Positions 15,554 through 23,484 of a DNA stretch of 41,194 nt are shown in pieces (position 1 is the stretch's first letter; each line of letters starts with the position of its first letter). Source of the DNA: a virus; IMG/VR virus record IMGVR_UViG_3300050821_002495, positions 1-41,194 of that record; one strand, given 5' to 3'. The translations under genes and the position numbers were made by a program. The notes beneath the pieces are model-generated. The model was given only the letters and a program-made list of their open reading frames with translations. It searched no databases and was not told the DNA's origin.

Positions 15554-18165
15554 GAGCACTCCTAGCAACGATTATTCTCCTTTTAACTAGTATATCGGCT
15601 TTTAGTCAAACTCAAATAACAGGGTCTACTACTATAGCCGGAAACATTTCTCTTGGTACTGCTGTAGCAATAGGCCCTAATACTGGTTTACCTCCCGACC
15701 AGCTTCCAGTAGGTTCTGGTTGGCACGACCTAGGAGTCCAGAGTTCTCTAAACGGAAGTGGTCAATGCTTTACTCCCGCTCCTCCTGGTTCTACTGGTTG
15801 CGAATCCGTTCTTGGTTCTTGGGGTAGTGGAGCCATGATGCAAATGTCTGCCCAAATGTGCGTAAATGGCGGCGGGCACGTAAACTATAGCGGTAACGAA
15901 ATATATTGTTTAACTCTAACCGGTTCTAGTGGCTGGACATGGGTACGTATAACAAATCCTACTTCTCCTTACTCCACTACTAGCCAAGACTGTTTACCAG
16001 AAGGGTTTAATTGCAGTTCTTTAACTGTAGGGTCTACAAACGGATTTCCGCAGTCTGTCCATCCATATAACGGATTAACATCCATTCCTAACCAAAATCG
16101 TATGGTACGCTGTATGGGTTCTAAGGCCGTTAGTGGAAACACAACTCTGTGGTGCTGGTCGTATGATTTTACAAATAATTTTTGGACTTTAGAAGATAAG
16201 TCAGTTGTTGGTAGTAATTGCTCTGGCGCTACTGCACAAGGACTTGGTGGTCACGCAGTATACGATAATTATACAGGTCATGTTTTTATAAATAGTGTTG
16301 GGTGCTTATACGAACTCGACCCAGTTGCACACACAACGATACAACTGGTTTCTTTTGATAACGTAGCTATAGATGACCACTTAACGTCTGATATAGACCC
16401 TATTCGTCATTTAATGGTGTATGTTGGTTGTGCCGGATGTAGCGGCAGCCCTAGTGGTATTGTTACTACAGATATTACTCCAGGCAGTGCTCATACTCAC
16501 ACCAATCTAACCTCTTCCATGACCGGTTGCACCGCTATTGGCGGTCAAAGTTATAATGGTATTGCCTATGACCCGGTAACTACTCTCATGGTTGTGTTGC
16601 TTACTGACGTTTCGCACATGTATTACGTAAACGTAAGTGCGAATGCGGTACTGACACAACAAGGTTCAATTGCAGCTAAAAGCTGTGTCGAGATTACTGG
16701 TTTTACCGGCGGACCAACTAGTGCAGGTCTTTCAGGTAATTATAACGGTCTTTTTAAGCGCTGGTCTTATGCGGCATTTTGCGACTGTTTTGTTTATGTA
16801 GGAGACTTTAATCAGGATAGTTTTATCTTCCGGCTACCAAGACTTCCTGTTGACCAGCAACAGTTCGTGGCATCTTCGGCTAGTCCGCAAGTGTTCCGCG
16901 CACTTGGCCTAAACGTGGCTTGCGACCTGACAGATGGCTGTGATGGCACGTTCGATGGTTTCAAATCGAACGACCTACCCGCCAATCCGCCGGTATTAGA
17001 TAACGCTGTCGCAGGAACCGTAGGAGCCATCAAGTTTACGGTACCAGCGCAAGGCGGACCAAATGACGCAGGGTCTATTCGTTACAATTTTAATCCTATC
17101 GGTGCAACTACAAACCAGTTCGGAACCGGCGGAGAGTTCTGGGTAAAGTATCGCGTCCGTTGGGATAATTGGGGAACGTGGGCCGTCACCGCTGGACAGA
17201 GCGCAGCGGGGCCAAAGTTCGATATAACCGGTGCTGGACAGTCAGCAAGCGATGTTAGCCTAGAAGTAGGTTCCTGCACCATTCTTGAACAGACCACGCA
17301 GGATGTTGCAGGACGTAAGTTTATTCAGATGTACACTTCTTGCGGAAATTTTATCAGCTACGAGGCTCCCGCTGTTGGTTCTACATTTGACCTTGAACCC
17401 GGTTTGAACGGGCAGTGCCTATACCAATCCACACAAACTGACTGTTACAAATATCTAAATAACCTAAACACATGGGTTGACATTGTAAAACATGTCAAAA
17501 TTAACGAAATGTCTGGTCCTGGTAAAGGAACATCGAAGATTGAGCTATGGGCAGCACCGGACGGCCAACCACTGCAAACCTTGGTTAGTGTTTCTGACGC
17601 AGGAATATATCCAGATAATACCGGCTCCGACCCGCATAGTTCGCTATTGTACGGTAAGGTCTGGCTACTTCCCTACATCTCGAATCGCGACAACACGGTC
17701 AACGACGGCTTCGTGACGCACGTCTGGTACGACAAGCTTGAACTCTCGCGGGGCTGTATTACCGTTCCCGGACCGCTCATCTCCGTGCAAGGTATTTGCC
17801 CGGCGACGCTCATCAAGGCGACAGACGTAGATAGCACGCACGTCACCGTGACTTGGCAACATAACGACCTTTATGGGCTAGACACCTATATAGTGGAGCG
17901 TTGTCCCGGTGTAATTAACGATTGTGGCAAGAACCCGGCAGCGAACTTTACGCAAATTGCTATTACTGATACCGCGAATCACATTTGCACCAACCTTTTG
18001 GCCTGTAGCTTTACGGATTCGACTGTAACAACCGGTCACACTTATAGTTACCGCGTTCGTCCTGTGCGGCTTATCTATGGCATTACTTATAAAGGACCAT
18101 ACACCGGCGGATTGTGCTACCTTGGTGCTACTGGAACTTGCGACCCCACAACTACAACACCATAA
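15547..18165 (+). CDS. Secreted multidomain protein: propeller-like, lectin-like, Fn3 (872 aa)
   Basis: The signal peptide MVRALLATIILLLTSISAFS ends before QTQI. Residues about 55-440 contain repeated blade-like segments (GSWGSGAMMQMS, VYDNYTGHVFINSVGCLYEL, RHLMVYVGCAGC) typical of a Kelch/galactose-oxidase-like propeller. Residues about 460-770 (FTVPAQGGPNDAGSIRYNF, FWVKYRVRWDNWGTW, VWYDKLELSRG) look like a concanavalin/polysaccharide-lyase-type jelly roll. The C-terminus (ATDVDSTHVTVTWQHNDLYG, SYRVRPVR) is a fibronectin type III domain. Paired cysteines suggest an oxidising compartment. The DNA of the second half looks more GC-rich than the first. Confidence 0.7.
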   Translation: MVRALLATIILLLTSISAFSQTQITGSTTIAGNISLGTAVAIGPNTGLPPDQLPVGSGWHDLGVQSSLNGSGQCFTPAPPGSTGCESVLGSWGSGAMMQMSAQMCVNGGGHVNYSGNEIYCLTLTGSSGWTWVRITNPTSPYSTTSQDCLPEGFNCSSLTVGSTNGFPQSVHPYNGLTSIPNQNRMVRCMGSKAVSGNTTLWCWSYDFTNNFWTLEDKSVVGSNCSGATAQGLGGHAVYDNYTGHVFINSVGCLYELDPVAHTTIQLVSFDNVAIDDHLTSDIDPIRHLMVYVGCAGCSGSPSGIVTTDITPGSAHTHTNLTSSMTGCTAIGGQSYNGIAYDPVTTLMVVLLTDVSHMYYVNVSANAVLTQQGSIAAKSCVEITGFTGGPTSAGLSGNYNGLFKRWSYAAFCDCFVYVGDFNQDSFIFRLPRLPVDQQQFVASSASPQVFRALGLNVACDLTDGCDGTFDGFKSNDLPANPPVLDNAVAGTVGAIKFTVPAQGGPNDAGSIRYNFNPIGATTNQFGTGGEFWVKYRVRWDNWGTWAVTAGQSAAGPKFDITGAGQSASDVSLEVGSCTILEQTTQDVAGRKFIQMYTSCGNFISYEAPAVGSTFDLEPGLNGQCLYQSTQTDCYKYLNNLNTWVDIVKHVKINEMSGPGKGTSKIELWAAPDGQPLQTLVSVSDAGIYPDNTGSDPHSSLLYGKVWLLPYISNRDNTVNDGFVTHVWYDKLELSRGCITVPGPLISVQGICPATLIKATDVDSTHVTVTWQHNDLYGLDTYIVERCPGVINDCGKNPAANFTQIAITDTANHICTNLLACSFTDSTVTTGHTYSYRVRPVRLIYGITYKGPYTGGLCYLGATGTCDPTTTTP

Positions 18166-18173
18166 GGAGAAAC

Positions 18174-18569
18174 ATGAAAAAGATATTACTTATTGTCGGA
18201 TTTTTAATTTTAGCGGGTTTTGCTTCTTATAAATACGCATATGGTCAAGGTCCGAATCCGGTTCCCTTACAGCTAACTTTATCAGGGGTTCATACTCAGT
18301 GTGTTCCTAATGCGGCTACTACTCCCGCTCATTTAGATGTTTGCGGAGCAGGAGATGGAATATTTCTTGCTAATAATGGCGGTGCTTTTGTACAAGTAGC
18401 AACTGTTACGGTAACTGCTCAAGGAGTAACACAAATTACTATTTGTAACGCTGCCGGTGCATCTTGTGGTGCTGCTCAAACCGGAGCAGTTAGTATAAAT
18501 ATCCCTAAGTCAGTCGTGGTAACTGCGCCCGCTACTACGACCGTAACTCCTACTGCGACACTACAATAA
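18174..18569 (+). CDS. Small secreted protein, 131 aa
   Basis: AAGGAGAAAC precedes the ATG at 18174. MKKILLIVGFLILAGFASYK then YAYGQ forms a signal peptide. The mature part is a beta-rich module (VPLQLTLSGVHTQCVPNA, TVTAQGVTQITICNAAGASC) with four cysteines and a Thr/Ala-rich tail. It is the fourth consecutive signal-peptide gene. Stop and next start overlap as TAATG. Confidence 0.65.
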   Translation: MKKILLIVGFLILAGFASYKYAYGQGPNPVPLQLTLSGVHTQCVPNAATTPAHLDVCGAGDGIFLANNGGAFVQVATVTVTAQGVTQITICNAAGASCGAAQTGAVSINIPKSVVVTAPATTTVTPTATLQ

Positions 18570-18802
18570 TGGTACCAGATACATTCATCAAAGAGATATT
18601 TAACGAAGAGAACGGTAAAACCAGCTTTGCTCGAATAGGCAGTTTCCTTTCTCTTCTTGCGGGCGTGGGATGGGTATCATACTTAGTGTATAAAAACCAC
18701 GTTCTTCCTGACCTGAGTGGTATCTCTTTATTTATAGGAGTGCCTTATGGTACTAATAAGTTCACTAATTTTATCGGCCAGTTTACAGGCAAAGGACAAT
18801 AA
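18569..18802 (+). CDS. Holin-like small membrane protein (77 aa)
   Basis: TAATG overlap with the previous gene. The N-terminal IKEIFNEENGKTSFARIGSF is followed by a helix (LSLLAGVGWVSYLVYK) and a shorter hydrophobic segment (ISLFIGVPYGTNKFTN). The layout ENGK.S..R.GSF plus two helices matches a small phage membrane protein type often annotated as holin-like. No endolysin is recognised beside it, so a lysis role stays tentative. Confidence 0.55.
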   Translation: MVPDTFIKEIFNEENGKTSFARIGSFLSLLAGVGWVSYLVYKNHVLPDLSGISLFIGVPYGTNKFTNFIGQFTGKGQ

Positions 18803-18808
18803 ATACTT

Positions 18809-18823
18809 GTCCGGTTTCCGGAC
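18809..18823 (+). repeat. 15-bp palindrome GTCCGGTTTCCGGAC, copy 3
   Basis: Six nt after the holin-like stop and directly before TTTAAAGGAG, the ribosome binding site of the next gene. As RNA it forms a short hairpin beside the translation start. Confidence 0.85.
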
Positions 18824-18840
18824 TTTAAAGGAGTACTTCC

Positions 18841-19221
18841 GTGGCAAACAGCTATAACAGCAACCCTCTAATTTTCGATACCGATACAACACAGGGTTGG
18901 CGTTCATTACAAACTCTTAATACCGGAAACCTACCTACGACCGCACAACAACTTTCTGGAGCCGTAACTAGACAGTGGGGTGTTCGAGTCACTAAGATTG
19001 TTCTAGAGTCTAATGGAACTACTGTTGCAGGAGTAGTAACAGTAGCAGACCCAAATGATGGAACTATTTTATGGAATTCGGGCGTGGCAGCGGCTGCCGG
19101 GGCTACCGGTACCATACTAACACGAGAAGATTTTGCTGACCACTTTCCCGCTTGGAGAGATTTTAAGATAACAGGCTTAACCGCGACTGTTACAAAAGTA
19201 TACATATGGTATAGAAGTTAA
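18841..19221 (+). CDS. Small beta-rich virion-type protein (126 aa)
   Basis: GTG start with AAAGGAG upstream. MANSYNSNPLIFDTDTTQGW opens a protein of alternating beta strands (TKIVLESNGTTVAGVVTVAD, DFKITGLTATVTKVYIWYRS) without a signal peptide. Size and composition resemble small head-decoration or head-associated proteins; it precedes the packaging genes. Confidence 0.6.
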   Translation: MANSYNSNPLIFDTDTTQGWRSLQTLNTGNLPTTAQQLSGAVTRQWGVRVTKIVLESNGTTVAGVVTVADPNDGTILWNSGVAAAAGATGTILTREDFADHFPAWRDFKITGLTATVTKVYIWYRS

Positions 19222-19230
19222 AGGACTTAT

Positions 19231-19506
19231 ATGGCTAAAGATAGAGTATCAGAAGTAATGGGTGGAAAGAAATCCAGCAAGAAACCGGCCAAGAAAAAGG
19301 GCGGGAAGAAAACCAAAGGTATGCATGTACGAAAAGCCACTAGCGGTGGTTACATTGCCAAGCATGACGCACCCGAACCCGGTGCGGAGCAGGAAGAACA
19401 CGCCCTTCCAGACATGGCCGCCCTTCAAGAACACATGGCTCAGAATCTACAAGGCGAAGAAGAACCCGGTGGCGGCATGCCCGCACCCGCCCAAGCGATG
19501 GCTTAA
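19231..19506 (+). CDS. Lysine-rich small protein with HVRKATSGGYIAKHD motif (91 aa)
   Basis: The first 30 residues are extremely Lys-rich (KKSSKKPAKKKGGKKTKG). The motif MHVRKATSGGYIAKHD follows, and then an acidic, Pro-rich tail. Small proteins with H.RKA..GGYI..H occur close to terminase genes in many phages; their role is unknown. Stop overlaps the next ATG by one base. The basic part suggests DNA contact. Confidence 0.65.
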   Translation: MAKDRVSEVMGGKKSSKKPAKKKGGKKTKGMHVRKATSGGYIAKHDAPEPGAEQEEHALPDMAALQEHMAQNLQGEEEPGGGMPAPAQAMA

Positions 19507-19769
19507 TGTCTAGGTTTAAAGCTGCCCGCCATGTTCTTGGCGGTAAATCTCGCAAGAAAATTCGTTCAGTTCGTGGTCGCCGAAAGATTAAGAAAACTGT
19601 GGATGAGTGGAAAGCGGGAACTCTGCATAGCGGGTCTAAGACAGGTCCTGTAGTTAAGTCACAGAAGCAAGCGGTCGCAATTTCGCTCTCGCAAGGTCGC
19701 AAGCACGTAAGGAAGGGTAGTCCGGAAAATGAACACAATAGAACCAGCACCTCCGAAACAGGGGTGTAA
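19506..19769 (+). CDS. DUF6496-like basic protein (87 aa)
   Basis: Contains IKKTVDEWKAGTLHSGSKTG followed by PVVKSQKQAVAISLSQGRK, the hallmark block of the DUF6496 family of small basic phage and bacterial proteins. It ends SETGV, and the last codons overlap the acceptor stem of the downstream tRNA by 10 bp. A 15-bp repeat variant lies at 19720-19734 in the coding sequence. Confidence 0.75.
   Translation: MSRFKAARHVLGGKSRKKIRSVRGRRKIKKTVDEWKAGTLHSGSKTGPVVKSQKQAVAISLSQGRKHVRKGSPENEHNRTSTSETGV
19720..19734 (+). repeat. 15-bp repeat variant GTCCGGAAAATGAAC
   Basis: Same sequence as at 4427-4441. Both are coding and read as PEN(E). Confidence 0.6.
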
Positions 19770-19847
19770 GCCAGTAAATGGAAGCTGTCCGGTTTTGGAA
19801 ACCGGTGTCGCAAGACTTTAGAGGTTCGAGTCCTCTCACCCCTACCA
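19760..19847 (+). tRNA. Unusual tRNA: anticodon TGG (Pro) with long variable arm
   Basis: The acceptor AGGGGTG pairs perfectly with CACCCCT, followed by discriminator A and encoded CCA. The T arm AGAGG-TTCGAGT-CCTCT is perfect. The anticodon arm CCGGT-TTTGGAA-ACCGG fixes TGG, reading CCA (Pro). The variable region is about 14 nt and folds as GTC-GCAA-GAC, as in class II tRNAs (Leu, Ser, Tyr). The D stem is only 3 bp (AGC/GCT), and one extra base lies between the D and anticodon arms. The 5' end overlaps the previous CDS. Confidence 0.7.
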
Positions 19848-19851
19848 TCTT

Positions 19852-19926
19852 TGCTCTGGAGAACCGGCAGTTCAAGCAAGCCTCATAAACTCGCCTCCGT
19901 GGGTTCGACTCCCACCCGAGCAACCA
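19852..19926 (+). tRNA. Degenerate tRNA-like sequence, possible Met (CAT)
   Basis: The T arm GTGGG-TTCGACT-CCCAC is perfect, CCA is encoded, and the loop CTCATAA would give CAT. The acceptor has a mismatch (TGCTCTG against CCGAGCA), the D arm is shortened (GAAC-CGGCA-GTTC) and the anticodon stem has two mismatches. It may be a decaying tRNA, a divergent tRNA-Met, or one that decodes AUA after modification. Confidence 0.5.
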
Positions 19927-19941
19927 TCTTAAAGGCAGAAA

Positions 19942-21804
19942 ATGGAATATGTAGAGTTTTCAGATGACGAACTATACGAAAAAATGGCGGACGTTAGACA
20001 GAAGTTTCCTCCTAAAGATACCGCTGAATTTGAAAACTACAAAAAGCTATTACCTCTGACCGACTTAGGAAAAGAAGTCCGCCGTAGGGCGGAGACAGAT
20101 TTATTCTTTTTTGCTAAGTATTTTATAGGTTATGACAATCAGAAAAATGACATGATTGTTGACCATGTTCACCGCCGGTTGTGTGAACTGTTCGTAAAAA
20201 AAGATAAATCAAAAGATATTAAAAGTCAGGACACCCGCAAGGAAAGACTTGTTCTTTATCCTCGCGGAAGCTTAAAAAGTACCATAGATGTCATAGACGC
20301 GGCCCAATGGATTCTGAATTTTCCTAATATCCGAATCCTGTTCCTGACTGCTGCCGATGACCTAGCTGTTGGTTTCGTAGACCAGTTAAAGAACTTTTTT
20401 ATTATCAGAATGGATTCTCCGAGTTTTATGAATCTGTTCTTTCCCGAGTTTTGTATACCGGATACTAAAACCGCACTAGGGAGCGCGTTTACTTTTAACT
20501 GTCCTAAGCGCACTATCTTTGACGATAAAGATTCTACAGTCAGAGCACTGTCCGTTCTTTCGACCGGTTCGGGTTTTCACTTTGACGTAATGAAAGCTGA
20601 CGACGCGGTATCTGACCGTAATTCTGAAAACGAAGAACAGTGCATCAAAGTAACTAAAAAGATTAATCTAGCTCGCAAGATGCTGATGGCTTGGGGTTTT
20701 TTCGACCGTATCGGAACCCGGTATCACGAAATAGACAACTACGGACAGACACTTGAAAAAGAACTTATTGGCGAAGTCGAACGCCATAGCGGACCTTGTT
20801 GGGAACAGATAGACGTAAAATCGTCCGGTTTGCGGATTTTAATTGGCCGCGCTATTGTTCTGAAACCCGGCAACGAAAATAAGACTTATGGTGATGCAGG
20901 CGAAGAAGGCTGTAATCTTCTGTTTCCTGAATACATGAGTTTTAGTTGGCTGATGAATGAACTCCATAAAGACGAGTTTATTTTTGAAGGCCAGTTAAAC
21001 CAGAATCCCCGCCCTAAAAGCCACATTACTTTTGACCGGCCTTTACTTCTAAGTCATACAGTTCCTTTTAAAGAACTTCCGGTAAACGGACCAATTGCTA
21101 TAACCTGGGATTTTGCTTTCAGTCAGAAAAAAGACCGGGACTATAGTACAGCAGCAGTTGGTATTTGGAACGACAAAGGCCAGCTTTTCATTTTAGATTT
21201 AGTCCGGGCTAAATTTAATCACACTACCTTAGCAAAAGCCATAGTTGATTTAGCAGCACACTGGCATCCTATGATTATAGGAATTGAGGATGCTGCGGGT
21301 TCTAGATTCCTCGAACCTACTATTATTAATGAAGCTCGTAATCGCGGAATGGCAGATGTACTAGCTATCTGTAGTAAGATAGACTGGTTTCCGCCGGAAC
21401 AACAGAAAGATGCTAAGAAATCGCGTATGGCAGCCCTTCATCCTTGGCTGGTTAACAACATGCTTTATTTCGCTGCCCATCTTCCGTATCTGGAAATTCT
21501 TTACAGCGAGTTTGAGAAGTGCTTAGTCAGTCATCATCACGACGATATACCAGACGTGATTTCTCAGCTTCCTCGTTACGCACCTCGCATGAATAATATG
21601 ATTGCTAAGAATGAAGTCGTGACGATGACGCGCGAGGAAGCCGCGTTTAATTTAATGTTTAATGAAGGAACCGACCCATATGGCCGAATTGGTCTGGGTT
21701 TTGTACCTCAACCTTTAACACCCAGTATTACAGATGTAGGACCAGAAGCGCAAACACCTCATGGAGACCTAGCACCATTACTCGGGGCCGGGTTATGTGG
21801 ATAA
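19942..21804 (+). CDS. terL: Terminase large subunit (620 aa)
   Basis: Packaging motor and nuclease that cuts and translocates DNA at the portal. Visible motifs: Walker A-like YPRGSLKST (residues 106-114), Walker B-like VMKADDAVSD (216-225, D220/D221), coupling-type RIGTRYHE (256-263), and the RNase-H-like nuclease acids in ITWDFAFSQKKDRD (D390, D398/D400), IIGIEDAAG (E449/D450) and HHDDIPDVIS (D534/D535/D538). Length is usual for podovirus-type terminases. Begins 15 nt after the tRNA-like sequence with AAAGG upstream. No small terminase subunit was recognised. Confidence 0.93.
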   Translation: MEYVEFSDDELYEKMADVRQKFPPKDTAEFENYKKLLPLTDLGKEVRRRAETDLFFFAKYFIGYDNQKNDMIVDHVHRRLCELFVKKDKSKDIKSQDTRKERLVLYPRGSLKSTIDVIDAAQWILNFPNIRILFLTAADDLAVGFVDQLKNFFIIRMDSPSFMNLFFPEFCIPDTKTALGSAFTFNCPKRTIFDDKDSTVRALSVLSTGSGFHFDVMKADDAVSDRNSENEEQCIKVTKKINLARKMLMAWGFFDRIGTRYHEIDNYGQTLEKELIGEVERHSGPCWEQIDVKSSGLRILIGRAIVLKPGNENKTYGDAGEEGCNLLFPEYMSFSWLMNELHKDEFIFEGQLNQNPRPKSHITFDRPLLLSHTVPFKELPVNGPIAITWDFAFSQKKDRDYSTAAVGIWNDKGQLFILDLVRAKFNHTTLAKAIVDLAAHWHPMIIGIEDAAGSRFLEPTIINEARNRGMADVLAICSKIDWFPPEQQKDAKKSRMAALHPWLVNNMLYFAAHLPYLEILYSEFEKCLVSHHHDDIPDVISQLPRYAPRMNNMIAKNEVVTMTREEAAFNLMFNEGTDPYGRIGLGFVPQPLTPSITDVGPEAQTPHGDLAPLLGAGLCG

Positions 21805-22018
21805 TATGGAAGATAAAAGAAATCGACTCACTACAAAAGCTGTGGTCTATGACGATTTAGATACAGACGAAATAGAGATTAAAATAGTATTGAAAGAAGG
21901 AAAAACCTCTAAGGATTGTAGTCCATTTGTAATGGAGAGAGTGTTACTCAATCATATGTTTCGCAGTTGGCCAACTTGGTGGGAATATTGGATGAAACCA
22001 GGAAGTACACTAGGATAA
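21797..22018 (+). CDS. Hypothetical protein, 73 aa
   Basis: GTG at 21797 overlaps the terminase end; ATG at 21806 is an alternative. The central VVYDDLDTDEIEIKIVLKEG is an acidic beta hairpin, and the C-terminus is Trp-rich (FRSWPTWWEYWMKPG). No family recognised. Confidence 0.6.
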   Translation: MDNMEDKRNRLTTKAVVYDDLDTDEIEIKIVLKEGKTSKDCSPFVMERVLLNHMFRSWPTWWEYWMKPGSTLG

Positions 22019-22019
22019 T

Positions 22020-22247
22020 ATGGAACATGAAACGCCAGACAGTTTTATTGTGAACCCCCCAGTAGGAAACTCGAACTTAGAGTTCAGAGCGGAGTGCATA
22101 AAGTATGTGGAGCCGTACGTACGAGAAAACGGTATCCCACTCGACTGGAATAAATTTAATGCATTAGTTTTCGACGGTTCTTTAGAAGGAATTGTTTCAG
22201 GAGACCCTGAAGTAATAGAAAAATCTTTACATAAGATGAAAGAATAG
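22020..22247 (+). CDS. Hypothetical protein, 75 aa
   Basis: MEHETPDSFIVNPPVGNSNL starts just after the preceding stop, with AGGATAAT upstream. A mixed alpha/beta acidic protein with a C-terminal helix (PEVIEKSLHKMKE). Unknown function. Its TAG stop overlaps the likely AUA start of the next endonuclease. Confidence 0.6.
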   Translation: MEHETPDSFIVNPPVGNSNLEFRAECIKYVEPYVRENGIPLDWNKFNALVFDGSLEGIVSGDPEVIEKSLHKMKE

Positions 22248-22780
22248 TCTTTAAAATATATTTGGTTACTAACATTGTTAATGGCAAAGTCTATGTTGGC
22301 AAAACAGGTCAGACCATAGATGCTAGATGGAAAGAACATCTTAAATTGGCCAGACTAAACTATCCTTCTTACTTTTACAGAGCAATGAGAAAATATGGAC
22401 CGGATATGTTTAAGGTAAGAGAAATAGATTGTGTAGAGACCAACGAACTTGCTAACGTACGAGAAACTTACTGGATAACTCAAGTCTTCAAATCCCACTG
22501 TTCGGAAAACGGATATAATTCAACACTTGGTGGAGAGGGAGTTATAAGAAACGAAGAGTCAGAAAGAAAAAGAATAGATGCCCTACAAGGTAGAAAAGTT
22601 TCTGAGGAAACTAGAAGAAAAATTAGCGTTGCAAATTCAGGGAGAAAATTTTCTGATGAACACAGAAAGAAATTAAGTGATGCAAAATTAGGGGACAAAC
22701 ACCCTCTTTTTGGTAAGCATCATTCAGAAGAAACTCGTAAGAAGATGAGTAAAACTCACCTACGACGACAAGAGTTATAG
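22244..22780 (+). CDS. GIY-YIG homing endonuclease lacking a standard start codon (178 aa)
   Basis: The frame reads (ATA)-V-F-K-I-Y-L-V-T-N then NGKVYVGKTGQ, an almost exact counterpart of MFKIYLVHNLVNGKVYIGKT at 33549. The IY of the GIY strand lies upstream of the first ordinary start codon (TTG at 22262), so a useful protein must begin earlier; ATA at 22244, overlapping the previous TAG, is the only start-like codon. The rest is intact: DARWKEHL, RAMRKYGPDMF, GYNSTLGGEG and C-terminal NUMOD3-type repeats. Free-standing, after the terminase locus. Confidence 0.8.
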   Translation: MVFKIYLVTNIVNGKVYVGKTGQTIDARWKEHLKLARLNYPSYFYRAMRKYGPDMFKVREIDCVETNELANVRETYWITQVFKSHCSENGYNSTLGGEGVIRNEESERKRIDALQGRKVSEETRRKISVANSGRKFSDEHRKKLSDAKLGDKHPLFGKHHSEETRKKMSKTHLRRQEL

Positions 22781-22801
22781 TAAAATTCAAGGAGTAATAA
22801 T

Positions 22802-23440
22802 ATGAAAGTTGTTGCTGGAAAAGGTACGAAAGTAGACCCTAAGAAACCAAATCGGGCATGGGAAAATGAATCCTACGAGTTGGTTGAAAATGTAAACCAA
22901 GGTCCGGCTGGTGCTCGCAAAGGTAAAGTTATGGGTGGGCATAATCAGACCTCCGATAACATGGCTGAAAAGAACCAGTTAATCGGAATAGACGGTGCTA
23001 AACAAGACCCGTATCGCGCCGAAGGTTCTGACTGGCCTGACGGCAAAACTAGCGCTGACGCCGACCACGGTCAAGGTGGGGGGGCTACGTATGAAAACCC
23101 CAATGGCGGCGGCAAGAACGAGTTAGTTATCGATTCCGAGAATCAATGCGGGCCGCGTCACGTCGAAGATGATGGTTCTGGAGAACACGGTGCTGGTACA
23201 CCCGTACCCGGCAATCGCGCTGCCCGAGTTGCATCGAACTTTCCTATTGACTGGAATGATGGCGAAAGCCGTTCAGATGGCGGAGAAATAAGCATCTGGC
23301 AATCTGTTGACCTACAAACCGGTCATATCGTTGGTGGCGAACAAACCAGAGTTATGGATGTTCCTGATTTCAACGTTCACATACCGTCGGCTAAATCTGC
23401 CGGTTCTAAATCAGGCCGAGTAGCACGCGACCTAAAGTAA
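22802..23440 (+). CDS. Hydrophilic low-complexity protein (212 aa)
   Basis: AAGGAG precedes the ATG by 7 nt. Rich in Gly, Asp, Glu, Asn and Lys with few hydrophobic residues (GGATYENPNGGGKNELVIDS), predicted largely disordered until a C-terminal part with NFPIDWNDGE and VDLQTGHIVGGEQ. No family recognised. Its place between terminase and portal suggests a head or packaging accessory role, which is inference. Confidence 0.6.
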   Translation: MKVVAGKGTKVDPKKPNRAWENESYELVENVNQGPAGARKGKVMGGHNQTSDNMAEKNQLIGIDGAKQDPYRAEGSDWPDGKTSADADHGQGGGATYENPNGGGKNELVIDSENQCGPRHVEDDGSGEHGAGTPVPGNRAARVASNFPIDWNDGESRSDGGEISIWQSVDLQTGHIVGGEQTRVMDVPDFNVHIPSAKSAGSKSGRVARDLK

Positions 23441-23442
23441 TA

Positions 23443-23457
23443 GTCCGGAAACTGAAC
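23443..23457 (+). repeat. 15-bp repeat variant GTCCGGAAACTGAAC (intergenic)
   Basis: Two nt after a stop codon and before the portal gene's leader. Identical copies at 25774 and 33533 also directly follow stop codons. Confidence 0.75.
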
Positions 23458-23484
23458 ACTTAGAAGGGGCGGAGACAGCACAGA

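Noticed and set aside
19654-19923. Minus-strand frame across the tRNA pair
   Set aside because: It contains the usual antisense tRNA T-arm pattern (GWESNPRR) and is not a gene.
22262-22780. TTG at 22262 as the true start of the GIY-YIG gene
   Set aside because: It would delete the IY strand of the GIY motif that is conserved in the paralogue at 33549.
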